Source: a bacterium
GTDB taxonomy: Bacteria; UBA9089; UBA9088
Direction: 5' to 3'
Assembly: GCA_040756715.1 (NCBI GenBank)
Contig: JBFLYE010000019.1
Span: forward strand, 1 to 15,371
DNA length: 15,371 nt
Within the stretch, counting starts at the first letter, position 1. The number at the start of each line of letters is the position of its first letter. The notes under the pieces are model-generated. The model was not told where the DNA came from. It searched no databases and saw only the letters and a program-made list of their open reading frames with translations. This document shows, piece by piece, positions 6,782 through 14,988 of this stretch. A program made the position numbers and the translations under genes.

Positions 6782-6795
6782 GGAAGATACTATAA
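6782..6795. repeat. 14-bp word shared with the termini of the 90-bp repeats
   Basis: GGAAGATACTATAA here is identical to 114-127 and to the reverse complement of 15282-15295. It contains the start of TATAAA (6791-6796), a -10-like box just 9 nt before the histidine kinase ATG. It may be a solo element terminus or a shared promoter word. Confidence 0.45.
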
Positions 6796-6805
6796 ATCCA
6801 TATCT

Positions 6806-8515
6806 ATGACAAAACAGAAATTTAGCATTCAAGCAAAGATTTTGTTCTTGATGCTTGCCTTAATTATCCTTTCTACCTCTATCCTTATCTGGTTTCTCAT
6901 CAAGGAGGAAAGGGATTTTCTTCTTGCACGAGGAATAGCTCCTCTTGAGATAGAAATATTTGTAACAAGAATAAGGGAAAAGCTTATATTTGTCTTTTCC
7001 CTTTTTGTCCTTTTCTCCCTTTTTGTCCTTTTTGTTTTCATAAAGAAAATCCTCTCGTCCCTTCTTAATCTCTCACAAGCAACAAGGACTATTGTCTCAG
7101 GTGATCTTGATTATCCTGTAAGTGTAGAAACAAAGGATGAAATAGGAGAGATTGCAAAAGATTTTAAGGTTTTGGAAAAAAGCCTTAAGGCAACAATAAG
7201 GGATTTAAGAAAAAGAAATAAGGAGATGGAGGTTCTTTTAAAAGCTTCTACAAATATGGCATCTAAGCTTTCCTCTCAGGAGATATTAAAGTTGGTGATG
7301 GAATATATCATTTCCCTTCTTGATTATGATTATGTCTTTATAAGTCGGCTTTCAGAGGATAAAAAAGAAGCATTAGACCATATCTTTTCAGGGGAGAAAG
7401 AGATAAGACACACAATAGAAGATATACTTGAAGTGCCCATTTCAAGCATAAGGTCACCAATTGCAGAGCTTCCATTTATAAATGAGCTACTTACTGGAAA
7501 AATTGTGGTTAGAAAAAACCTTGAAGAGTTTATGGGAAAGGTAATCTCTAAAGCTTGCTGTGATGCCATCCAGGTTCTAATAGGAGCAAAGAACTTTATA
7601 GGGGTTCCCTTATTAATTAAAGAGAATATAGCCTATTTTGTTTTAATCTGCTCATCTAAAGAGGAGATAACGAAACAAGACGAGGCTTTTCTTTCTATTT
7701 TTGTCCATTATGCAGGTCTTGCCCTAGAAAATGCAAAATTCTATGAGGAAAAGAAAAGATTTGCAGAAGAACTTGAAAAAACATTAGAGCAAAAAACAAA
7801 AGAGCTTGAGGGTATGCATAAAAAGCTTGCCCATCAAGAGAAAATGGTAGCCCTGGGAACAATGGCATCAAGAATTGGCCATGAGCTAAAAAATCCTTTG
7901 GCTATTATAAAGAGCAATGTCTATTTTTTAAAGAAAAGGCTTCCTGAGGAGTTTATAAAATACTTGGAGATGATTGGAAGGGCAGAGGAAAGGGCAAATA
8001 TTGTGGTGGAGGAAACAATGGGGTTTGTAAAGGGGGTTTTCTTAAGAAGTAATTTGGTAAATATCAACCGTATTATTGAAGAGGCATTAAGAAGCCTTTC
8101 TAATGAATTAACAAAGGTTGATGTTCTTAAGGAGCTATCAGCTGATATTCCATCTATTCCATTAGATTCTCATTGGATACATAATCTCTTTGCCAATATT
8201 ATAGTAAATGCAGTTCAAGCTATGGAAGGAGAGGGTGTTTTCCACCCAAATTTAGAAAAGATTGGAAGGATAAAAATAAAATCACAGGTTTTAGATAATA
8301 ATATTGAGGTTTCTATATCCGATAGCGGACCTGGTGTTCCCCAAGAAATAAGAAATAAGATATTTGAGCCATTCTTTGGAACAAAGATAAGGGGAACAGG
8401 CTTAGGTCTTGCTATATCCAAAGAGATTGTAGAGAAACATAATGGCACAATTTCGGTTTCCGAGAGCGAAGATAAAGGAGCTTGTTTTACTGTTAGAATT
8501 CCTATAGAAGCGTGA
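6806..8515 (+). CDS. Membrane sensor histidine kinase (HAMP-GAF-HisKA-HATPase)
   Basis: This 569-residue protein is a two-component sensor kinase of the inner membrane. It has TM1 (about 12-32), a short external loop (~27 residues), TM2 (about 60-80), HAMP (81-132), a GAF-like domain (145-310) and a coiled linker (312-346). The H-box follows (ASRIGHELKNPLAI, phospho-His 359), then the N-box (NLFANIIVNAVQAM, 460-473), G1 (DSGPG, from 506), F-box (FEPFFGTK) and G2 (GTGLGL, 530-535). All catalytic motifs are intact. The tiny loop suggests that the GAF domain or the membrane does the sensing. No response regulator is adjacent. The stop overlaps the acylphosphatase start, so the two are co-translated. 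No ribosome site precedes the ATG, and a TATAAA box lies only 9 nt before it, which would make the mRNA nearly leaderless. The signal is unknown. Confidence 0.93.
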   Translation: MTKQKFSIQAKILFLMLALIILSTSILIWFLIKEERDFLLARGIAPLEIEIFVTRIREKLIFVFSLFVLFSLFVLFVFIKKILSSLLNLSQATRTIVSGDLDYPVSVETKDEIGEIAKDFKVLEKSLKATIRDLRKRNKEMEVLLKASTNMASKLSSQEILKLVMEYIISLLDYDYVFISRLSEDKKEALDHIFSGEKEIRHTIEDILEVPISSIRSPIAELPFINELLTGKIVVRKNLEEFMGKVISKACCDAIQVLIGAKNFIGVPLLIKENIAYFVLICSSKEEITKQDEAFLSIFVHYAGLALENAKFYEEKKRFAEELEKTLEQKTKELEGMHKKLAHQEKMVALGTMASRIGHELKNPLAIIKSNVYFLKKRLPEEFIKYLEMIGRAEERANIVVEETMGFVKGVFLRSNLVNINRIIEEALRSLSNELTKVDVLKELSADIPSIPLDSHWIHNLFANIIVNAVQAMEGEGVFHPNLEKIGRIKIKSQVLDNNIEVSISDSGPGVPQEIRNKIFEPFFGTKIRGTGLGLAISKEIVEKHNGTISVSESEDKGACFTVRIPIEA

Positions 8516-8787
8516 AAGTGTCTTGTCATCTCCTTATTTCAGGCTCTGTCCAGGGTGTATTCTTTCGGGCAAATACAAGGGATATTGCAAATTCCCTTTT
8601 TCTTTCTGGATGGGTAAAAAATCTTTCTGATGGAAGGGTTGAGGTTTGGGCAGAGGGAGAAAAGGAGGATATTGAAAGACTTATAGAATGGTGCAAAAAA
8701 GGACCAAGGGGTGCTTTTGTTTCTAGTGTTGAAATAGAATATGGAGATTTTACCGGTGAATTTAAGGGGTTTTCTATACGCTATTAG
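8512..8787 (+). CDS. acyP: Acylphosphatase
   Basis: A 91-residue acylphosphatase, which hydrolyses carboxyl-phosphate bonds such as that of acetyl phosphate. The family signature is clear: ISGSVQGVFFR with catalytic Arg19 and GWVKN with catalytic Asn37, then the DGRVEVWAEG strand. Length is normal for the family. The GTG start (8512-8514) overlaps the kinase TGA as GTGA, so translation is coupled. Its last codon overlaps the stop of the convergent ftsX gene. Pairing with a histidine kinase is suggestive because acetyl phosphate and aspartyl phosphate are acyl phosphates, but a role in the signalling pathway is inference. Confidence 0.92.
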   Translation: MKVSCHLLISGSVQGVFFRANTRDIANSLFLSGWVKNLSDGRVEVWAEGEKEDIERLIEWCKKGPRGAFVSSVEIEYGDFTGEFKGFSIRY

Positions 8788-9572
8788 AGAAAAAAGAGGG
8801 TAGGGATTTTTGTAATAAATCCAAGAAGGATTCCTATCCCCGCAAGGCTTAATATAATATCAAAGGAGAAGAAAGATATTTCAAAGGAAGGAGAAATCCC
8901 TTTATGGACAAAAAGTGTCCATCCTATAAAAAGAAAAACAAAGGCAATTAGAGAGCTAAAAAGCCCATCAATCATAGAAGATATAAGGGAAGAAAGAACA
9001 AGAGACCATTTTGTTCTTCCAGAAAGGTATAAAATTTCCCTCTCCTCTTTATAGAGCTTTGCATCCATTAAGGAAAGAAGGATGAGAATAATAATTATAA
9101 AGGAAGAACAAATTCCACAAATCCAAAGGAAGGCTTTTAAAAACCCATGTTTTATCTTTGACAAAAACTTAAGGGCTTCTTTTGAATAGCTTATCTTCTC
9201 AATATCTTTCATAGAGGAAAGGAAAGAGATAAACTTGTCAAAATCATTTTCTTCTATCTTTCCAAAGAGCCTTATCTTGAATGAAGAACAAAGGGGATTT
9301 TTATCCAGAATATTGACTACCTCAGCGGGAACAAGCCCTTTTAATGCATCTTCCTTTGATTGGTATCTAATCTCAATTCCTTTCCTTTCCTGGTTTATCC
9401 TTTTCATAAGAGCCTCAAGGGAGGAAAAGGGAATCCCCTCTTTTAAATAAGCGGTTATTTCTATCTTGTGGTAAAGAAAGCTTATAAAAGGAGAAATATT
9501 AAATAAACAAAGGAGTAAGAAGAAAAGAAAAAGGAACAATATGCTTTGGATCAAAATGTGGCACAATCTCAT
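8784..9572 (-). CDS. ftsX: FtsX-like cell-division permease subunit
   Basis: A 262-residue FtsX. TM1 is at about 8-29, followed by a large external domain (36-130) with the family features YLKEGI, RYQSKEDALKGL and NPLCSSFKIRL, then TM2 (about 147-170), TM3 (about 192-222) and TM4 (about 235-256). FtsX works with the ATPase FtsE to activate peptidoglycan hydrolases at the division site. It is shorter than E. coli FtsX and close to the compact Gram-positive form. FtsE is not in this window. The gene begins 21 nt after the flhG stop, so it is very likely the last gene of the flhB-flhG operon. Its TAA shares bases with the TAG of the convergent acylphosphatase gene, with no terminator hairpin between. 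Confidence 0.85.
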   Translation of the reverse strand: MRLCHILIQSILFLFLFFLLLCLFNISPFISFLYHKIEITAYLKEGIPFSSLEALMKRINQERKGIEIRYQSKEDALKGLVPAEVVNILDKNPLCSSFKIRLFGKIEENDFDKFISFLSSMKDIEKISYSKEALKFLSKIKHGFLKAFLWICGICSSFIIIILILLSLMDAKLYKEEREILYLSGRTKWSLVLSSLISSMIDGLFSSLIAFVFLFIGWTLFVHKGISPSFEISFFSFDIILSLAGIGILLGFITKIPTLFFL

Positions 9573-9593
9573 TTGTAAAACGCATCAAGCAAA

Positions 9594-10472
9594 TTAGCCT
9601 TCCTCCTTGGCAAACTCCATATGCTCTGTTTTAAAGAGCCTTTTTAGGAAACTACTTATTCCTCCATTTTCAGGAAAGGGGATATTTGCCATTGCATTCC
9701 TTATGTTGTAAATACATTGGGTTGCCTTTGCCTTTGGATGGGTAAGAAAGAATGGAGATTGCTCCCTCACAGATTCCTCAACCGCCCTGTCATCAAGGAG
9801 AACACCGATTTTTTTAACCTGCATTCCCAAAAACTGACCTGCTATCTCCATTATCCTATTGGCTACCCTCTCTCCCTCCTCCAGTGTCTTTGCCCGATTG
9901 ACAATAAGCCTTATATCTAAGTCCTTTGTCCTGAAGGATACAGCCTTTATTATTCCATATGCATCTGCAATGGCAGTTGGTTCTGGTGTTGTAACAAGCA
10001 AGACCTTGTCTGCGGCAAGAACAAATGAAAGCACCCTTCCAGAAAGACCGGCTGAGGTATCAATAAAAATAAGGTCAGCGATACTAGACATGCCTGACAA
10101 TTGCTCAATTAACTCATCCCTTTTCTTGGGAGAAAGGTTCGCCAGGGTTGATATACCAATTGCCCCGGTTACTATCTTTATTCCACAAGGACCTTCTGCT
10201 ACAACCTCCTCAATTTTCTTCTCTCCTTTGATAACATGGAAAAGGTTATACCTTGGCGGTGGAACAACACCTGCTACAATATTTACATTGGAAAGCCCAA
10301 GGTCTGCGTCAATCACAAGAACCCTTCTTCCTGCCAGGGCAAATGATATTCCAAGATTAACCGAGATATTTGTCTTTCCCACACCGCCCTTTCCAGAGGT
10401 TACTGTTACTATCTCAACCGAATCCCTCTTTCTTTCCTTTACTAGCTCTCTTAATCTCTCCGCTTGATCCAT
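9594..10472 (-). CDS. flhG: FlhG (FleN/YlxH) MinD-like ATPase controlling flagellar number
   Basis: A 292-residue MinD/ParA-type ATPase. It starts with DQAERLRELV, the DQAxxLR motif through which FlhG stimulates the FlhF GTPase. The deviant Walker A (SGKGGVGKTN, about 26-35), the switch region DADLGLSN (55-62) and the Walker B-like segment LIFIDTSAG (134-142) are intact. The C-terminal GGISSFLKRLF (270-280) is the amphipathic membrane-targeting helix expected of MinD relatives. FlhG restricts the number or placement of flagella with FlhF, whose gene is immediately upstream in the operon. The intergenic gap of 24 nt holds an iterated ATCTTAA word. Confidence 0.95.
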   Translation of the reverse strand: MDQAERLRELVKERKRDSVEIVTVTSGKGGVGKTNISVNLGISFALAGRRVLVIDADLGLSNVNIVAGVVPPPRYNLFHVIKGEKKIEEVVAEGPCGIKIVTGAIGISTLANLSPKKRDELIEQLSGMSSIADLIFIDTSAGLSGRVLSFVLAADKVLLVTTPEPTAIADAYGIIKAVSFRTKDLDIRLIVNRAKTLEEGERVANRIMEIAGQFLGMQVKKIGVLLDDRAVEESVREQSPFFLTHPKAKATQCIYNIRNAMANIPFPENGGISSFLKRLFKTEHMEFAKEEG

Positions 10473-10477
10473 TTTAA

Positions 10478-10500
10478 AAAATCTTAAATCTTAAATTCAT
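10478..10500 (-). repeat. Iterated ATCTTAA word between flhF and flhG
   Basis: AAATCTTAAATCTTAAATTC spans the flhF stop codon and the short gap before flhG. It belongs to the same family of post-stop iterations as those after flhA and fapA. Confidence 0.55.
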
Positions 10501-11690
10501 ATTGTTCCAAAGACCATTTTTGCAAGCTTTGTTGGATTTGCCTGCTCTATATCCTCAGGAACATTTTGTCCTGTGGTAATGTATATAATGGGCTGTTCTA
10601 TTTTAGAGCTCAATGAGAGAATTCCTCCAAAACAAACAGCCTCGTCTGTTTTTGTAAATATTACCTTATGGAATGATACCCTTTTAAAATTATCAGCAAT
10701 ATCAAGAAGCTCCTTATATTTTGTGGTTGAGGAAAGGATAAGGCAATTCTCTAAGTTATAGCCTGCTTGGGAGATAAATGCCTTAAGCTCTGCCATCTGA
10801 ATAGAATTTCTTTGACTTCTCCCTGCTGTATCAATAAGGATGAGGTCAGAGGAAGAATGGGTTTCTATTGCCTTCTTAAATTCTGATGGAAAATAAACAA
10901 CCTCAAGGGGAATACCCAATATGTCTGTATATGTCTTAAGTTGTTCAGCGGCTGCAATCCTATATGTATCAACGGTTATAACCGATACCTTCTTATGCTT
11001 TTCAAAGGCAAAGTCTGCGGCTATTTTTGCCAGGGTGGTTGTTTTTCCAACCCCGGTTGGACCAATCAATGTGATAATCTTTGGATTGCCATTATCAAGG
11101 CTTAGCTCTTCTGTTTTAATTATGCCTGCTATATATTTTAGAACCCTTGATTCAACAAATGCCTCATCTTCCAGTATATTTGGTGGTGCCTCAGCTACTA
11201 TCTGTTTAATTATTTTCTCGGCAACCTCCTTTTCAACATCATTGTTAATGAGCCTCATATATGCTTCCTGTGACTTTCCTGGAAATTTTATAATGCTTCT
11301 TTCCTCCATAATGGTGGTCATTTTCTGTTTTATCTCGGAAAGCTCCTTTTGAATCATTCCTATTATATCTGGCTGAATTTGGGGCTGTGGCTGGATATTC
11401 GGGTTTCGGGGTTCGGGAATGGGAATTTGGGGTTGATCACTTTCAACCTGTGGCTGGTAAGGAGGAGTTTGTGGCTGTAATGGTTGAACTTGGGGTTTTT
11501 CTGGCTTCGGTTTTGATGTAAAGGGAAGGGCTGCGGTTACTTCAATCATCTTCTTTCCAAAGATTCCAAATATGCCGCCCTTTCTAACATTTCTGTGGCT
11601 TACCAGAAGGGCATCCTTGCCCAGGTCAAGGGCCATTTGCAATAAAGCCCTCTGTAGGGTGGGAGCCACATATGTCTTATATTTCATCAT
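10497..11690 (-). CDS. flhF: FlhF SRP-type GTPase for flagellar placement
   Basis: A 397-residue FlhF. The short basic N-terminal B domain (MMKYKTYVAPTLQRALLQMA..., about 1-55) is followed by a Pro/Gln-rich linker (about 60-108; QPQIPIPEP, PQPQIQPD), the N domain (about 140-200) and the G domain. GTPase motifs are intact: GPTGVGKTT (210-218), DTYRIAAAEQLKTY (241-254), DTAGR (288-292), TKTDE (346-350) and GQNVPEDI. FlhF marks the site of flagellar assembly, works with FlhG, and helps deliver early export and basal-body proteins. An AAAGG site lies before the two ATGs at 11690 and 11687; either could be used. The Pro/Gln linker is longer and more repetitive than its flanks. Confidence 0.95.
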   Translation of the reverse strand: MMKYKTYVAPTLQRALLQMALDLGKDALLVSHRNVRKGGIFGIFGKKMIEVTAALPFTSKPKPEKPQVQPLQPQTPPYQPQVESDQPQIPIPEPRNPNIQPQPQIQPDIIGMIQKELSEIKQKMTTIMEERSIIKFPGKSQEAYMRLINNDVEKEVAEKIIKQIVAEAPPNILEDEAFVESRVLKYIAGIIKTEELSLDNGNPKIITLIGPTGVGKTTTLAKIAADFAFEKHKKVSVITVDTYRIAAAEQLKTYTDILGIPLEVVYFPSEFKKAIETHSSSDLILIDTAGRSQRNSIQMAELKAFISQAGYNLENCLILSSTTKYKELLDIADNFKRVSFHKVIFTKTDEAVCFGGILSLSSKIEQPIIYITTGQNVPEDIEQANPTKLAKMVFGTI

Positions 11691-11710
11691 CTTACCTTTA
11701 TTTTACCATT

Positions 11711-11798
11711 TAAAATTACAATTTGCAATTTGTATATGTTTATTTTTTTATTTTTCCCTTATAATAAAATCCTAAATCTTAAATTTCTAAATCCTAAA
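11711..11798 (-). repeat. AT-rich iterated words between flhA and flhF
   Basis: Two tracts are visible: TTACAATTTGCAATTTG (about 11715-11731) and CCTAAATCTTAAATTTCT plus a further ATCCTAAATC (11771-11800) ending at the flhA stop. The second is nearly identical to the word over the fapA stop. This 108-nt gap is the longest inside the operon. It shows no hairpin terminator, so read-through into flhF is expected. Confidence 0.6.
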
Positions 11799-13853
11799 TC
11801 ATATACTCACCATCCCAATTGAGGTAACCTTAACCCCAACCTCTATCTCATCATAAGAAAGCACAGAAATAAATGGAATATATGGTGCTATAATATTCCT
11901 AAAGCATCTTCTTATCCTTGACGATGTAAGGAGGACAGGCTGATATGCACCCTCTTTACCTATTGCCTCTTGAATGGATTTTAATAGAGCATTTGTCTCT
12001 TGTGGTGAAAGATTAGCCTTCTCTCCATCCTCTGTTTTTATAATGGATGCAGCTATTCTCTCCTCAAGTTTTGGCTCAATTGTAATCACCAAAAGCCTTC
12101 CATCTGGTGTCTGGTGCTGATGGGTTATCTGCCTTGAAAGAGCTTGCCTTGTCTTCTCTGTAAGAAAGCCGATATCCTTTGTCTTACCTGCCCAATCAGC
12201 CAATGTCTCAAGGATGGTTACCATATCCCTTATTCCTACCCTCTCAGAAAGGAGGCTATGCAAAACCTTTTGAAGCTCACCAAGGCTTAATGGCTCTGGA
12301 ATAAGCTCATCTACCAGGCTTGGGTATTTCTCCTTTACATTATCCACCAGGCTCTTTACCTCCTGCCTTCCAAGCAGGGTTGTGGAATGCCTTCTTATCA
12401 TCTCAGTTAAATGTGTAGCCATAACCGAGGCAGGGTCAACAATGGTAAAACCCTGCTCTTCAGCAAGCTCTTTATTTTCTCCCTTTATCCATTTGCAGGG
12501 CATACCAAAGGTTGGCTCAAATCCTTCCTCTCCTTCTATTTTACTCATATCCCTATCTCCCATAATAAGGAAGTGTTCTGGCTTAAGAGAGCCCCTTCCT
12601 ACCTCTGTTCCCCTTATTTTAATAATGTATTCATTCTTTGGAATTTGGATATTATCCCTAATCCTTATAGGAGGAACAACAATTCCAAGCTCCAATGCAG
12701 CCTGCCTCCTGATCATGGTTATCCTATCCAGAAAATCGCCTCCCGCTTCAGGGTCAACAAAGGGAATTAAGCTATAGCCTATCTCAAGCTCCATTGGATC
12801 AACCAAAAGAAGCGATGTAACCGCCTCTGGCTTTTTCACCTTCTCAAGCTCTTGCTTTTTCTTTTGCAATTCCTCCTCCTTTTTCTTTTTTACCTCCTTT
12901 CTTGTCATTATATACCCTAATAAGGCACAAAAGCAAGCAAGGGTAAGGAGAGGAATCCTTGGAAGGGGTGTAAAGGAGAGAAGGAATAATGCACCCCCGG
13001 TAATCCACAAAGCCTGCCTCTGGGATGTAATCTGCCTTATTACATCAGAGCCAAGTGAGAATTCAGATGATGTTCTTGAGACAAGGATGCCTGTAGCGGT
13101 TGAGATAAGAAATGCAGGGATTTGGGCAGAAAGCCCACAGCCAATGGTATATGTGGTATATGCTTTAACCGCATCACCTAAAGGCTCATGCCTTACAATA
13201 ACGCCAATTATCAACCCGCCGATGATGTTTATTATTATAATTACAATAGCGGCGATAACATCGCCCTGGACAAATTTTGCCGCACCATCCATCGCACCAT
13301 AGAAATCTGCCTCCTTTCTTATCTCCTGCCTCCTCTTTATTGCCTCATCCTCTGTAATGTATCCTGCATTTAAGTCTGCATCTATTGCCATCTGCTTTCC
13401 TGGCATAGAATCCAGGGTGAACCTTGCGGCAACCTCAGAAACCCTGGTTGTTCCTCTTACAATAACAAGGAGCTGGACTACGGTAAGGATAGCAAATATA
13501 ATTATCCCAACAATGTAGTTTCCTCCCACCACGAATGAGCCAAATGCCTTTACTATGCCTATATCCCCACCTTGACCTAAAAGGATAAGCCTTGATGTTG
13601 AGACCTCAAGGGCAAGCCGATATATGGTTGCCATAAGAAGGAGGGATGGAAATACAGAAAAGTCTATTGCCTTTGCGATATACATTACCGTCAAGATAAC
13701 CATTATGGAAAGCATAATGTTTCCTGCAATTAGAATATCAATAAGCAATGGTGGAAGGGGGATAACCATCATCGCAATGATGCAAAGGATAAATACAGCA
13801 ACCAGCAAATCCATCCTCTGTGTCCAGTTGGTTTGACCTCCTATTTTTTCCAT
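11799..13853 (-). CDS. flhA: FlhA flagellar export-gate protein
   Basis: A 684-residue FlhA, the main export-gate channel of the flagellar type III system. Several membrane helices fill the N-terminal half (about 15-310). The family segment FSVFPSLLLMATIYRLAL (about 65-82) and the FHIPEP-type signature with DADLNAG (158-164), followed by DGAAKFVQGD (189-198), are present. The cytoplasmic domain (about 316-684) starts with a Lys/Glu-rich linker (VKKKKEEELQKKK) and holds the export-substrate docking region. Length is normal. ATG 13851-13853 lacks a clear ribosome site; an AGGAGGT lies inside the coding start, too far from the next ATG (M14) to favour it. It sits 43 nt after flhB. Confidence 0.96.
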   Translation of the reverse strand: MEKIGGQTNWTQRMDLLVAVFILCIIAMMVIPLPPLLIDILIAGNIMLSIMVILTVMYIAKAIDFSVFPSLLLMATIYRLALEVSTSRLILLGQGGDIGIVKAFGSFVVGGNYIVGIIIFAILTVVQLLVIVRGTTRVSEVAARFTLDSMPGKQMAIDADLNAGYITEDEAIKRRQEIRKEADFYGAMDGAAKFVQGDVIAAIVIIIINIIGGLIIGVIVRHEPLGDAVKAYTTYTIGCGLSAQIPAFLISTATGILVSRTSSEFSLGSDVIRQITSQRQALWITGGALFLLSFTPLPRIPLLTLACFCALLGYIMTRKEVKKKKEEELQKKKQELEKVKKPEAVTSLLLVDPMELEIGYSLIPFVDPEAGGDFLDRITMIRRQAALELGIVVPPIRIRDNIQIPKNEYIIKIRGTEVGRGSLKPEHFLIMGDRDMSKIEGEEGFEPTFGMPCKWIKGENKELAEEQGFTIVDPASVMATHLTEMIRRHSTTLLGRQEVKSLVDNVKEKYPSLVDELIPEPLSLGELQKVLHSLLSERVGIRDMVTILETLADWAGKTKDIGFLTEKTRQALSRQITHQHQTPDGRLLVITIEPKLEERIAASIIKTEDGEKANLSPQETNALLKSIQEAIGKEGAYQPVLLTSSRIRRCFRNIIAPYIPFISVLSYDEIEVGVKVTSIGMVSI

Positions 13854-13859
13854 CTAAAA

Positions 13860-13893
13860 AACTTAAAAAATCCGCAATTTGCAATCCGCAATT
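13860..13893 (-). repeat. Iterated GCAATTTGC word between flhB and flhA
   Basis: CCGCAATTTGCAATCCGCAA is a two-step iteration of a ~13-nt word in the 43-nt gap after the flhB stop. It follows the same post-stop pattern as the other gaps, with a different word. Confidence 0.5.
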
Positions 13894-13896
13894 GCA

Positions 13897-14988
13897 TCAT
13901 TTCTTCTTCAGTTTCCAAACAAAGGCTAAGACCTCGGCTACTGCCTGGTAAAACTCTGCGCCCACCTCAGCTCCTATTTGAACAGCCCTATAAAGTGCCT
14001 CAGCCAATGGTTTATTCTCAACAATTGGGACATTATGTTCTTTTGCTATTGCTACAATCTTCTCTGCAATAAAGCTCTCACCTTTTGCAACAACCATTGG
14101 TGCGGACATAGAACTTGCATCATATCTAATGGCAATGGCAATATGGGTTGGGTTTGTTATTACCACATCAGCCTTCTTTACCTCCTCCATCATCCTCCTT
14201 GCTGCCATTTGCCTCTGACGCTCGCGAATTCTTGCCCTCACCAATGGGTCTCCCTCCATCTGTTTTATTTCATCCTTTAGCTCATACCTTGTCATTTTCA
14301 GCTGCCTTTTGTATTCATGCCTCTGATATAGGTAATCAAGAACAGCCATAATGGCAAGAAAGATTGCAGATTTTATCATAATCTCATAAGAGAGCCTGGT
14401 GATTAAGAAAAAGCTTGAGAATATCTCGCCTGACATAGTAAAAATTATCTCCTCATAATGGGAGCTTATTGTTTTCCAGGCAAAATATGAAATAACACAA
14501 ATCTTAAATATTGCCTTTGCATATTCAATGAGTGTCTTTGCAGAGGGAACAATCCTTTGCCATATCCTTCCAAGATTAATGCCTATCTTTGATAGATCAA
14601 AGGATAATGCTTGATAAGAAAAATAAAGCCCTGTTTGCAAAACTTCAGAAAAAATGGAGACAAAGAATGCACAAGCCATAATGGGAATTGTAATCTTTAA
14701 AAAGTCTACACCCATTCCAATAAAGAGCAAATAAAGCCTTTCTGGGTTAAGGTTGTCTGAATTTATTGTTGCAATTGAGGAATACAGAAATTGCAATAAT
14801 GATGAGAATATCCACAAGCCGATGAATAATAAAAGAATAGCTGTAGCAAGGGTTATAATGGTTGGAGAAAACTCGGCTGTCCTTGCAACCTGACCCCTCC
14901 TTCTTGCCCTTTCTAATCTTCGGTGTGTTGGCTCTTCTGTTCTGCCTTCATCCTCCGGGCTTGCAAATAGCTGAAGGTCTATATCCAT
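13897..14988 (-). CDS. flhB: FlhB export-gate / substrate-specificity switch protein
   Basis: A 363-residue FlhB. The N-terminus DLQLFASPED...TEEPTHRRLERARRRGQVARTAEF is typical. Membrane helices lie at about 43-65, 88-112, 155-175 and 190-218. The cytoplasmic domain carries the self-cleavage motif NPTH (279-282, cut after Asn279), then YDASSMSAPMVVAKG and VENKPLAEALY. Cleavage at this motif switches export from rod/hook to filament substrates. It is first in the minus-strand operon; fliR, the usual upstream neighbour in many flagellar clusters, is not present in the 380 nt upstream. A promoter lies at 15017-15044. The ATG has only a distant purine site (AAAGG about 13 nt away). Confidence 0.96.
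   Translation of the reverse strand: MDIDLQLFASPEDEGRTEEPTHRRLERARRRGQVARTAEFSPTIITLATAILLLFIGLWIFSSLLQFLYSSIATINSDNLNPERLYLLFIGMGVDFLKITIPIMACAFFVSIFSEVLQTGLYFSYQALSFDLSKIGINLGRIWQRIVPSAKTLIEYAKAIFKICVISYFAWKTISSHYEEIIFTMSGEIFSSFFLITRLSYEIMIKSAIFLAIMAVLDYLYQRHEYKRQLKMTRYELKDEIKQMEGDPLVRARIRERQRQMAARRMMEEVKKADVVITNPTHIAIAIRYDASSMSAPMVVAKGESFIAEKIVAIAKEHNVPIVENKPLAEALYRAVQIGAEVGAEFYQAVAEVLAFVWKLKKK

Noticed and set aside
8781-8800. Bidirectional terminator between acylphosphatase and ftsX
   Set aside because: The stop codons overlap and no stem-loop with a T-run is visible around them.
9859-10467. 202-codon plus-strand open frame opposite flhG
   Set aside because: Antisense to intact flhG, with low-complexity Ser/Thr/Pro composition and no promoter or ribosome site.
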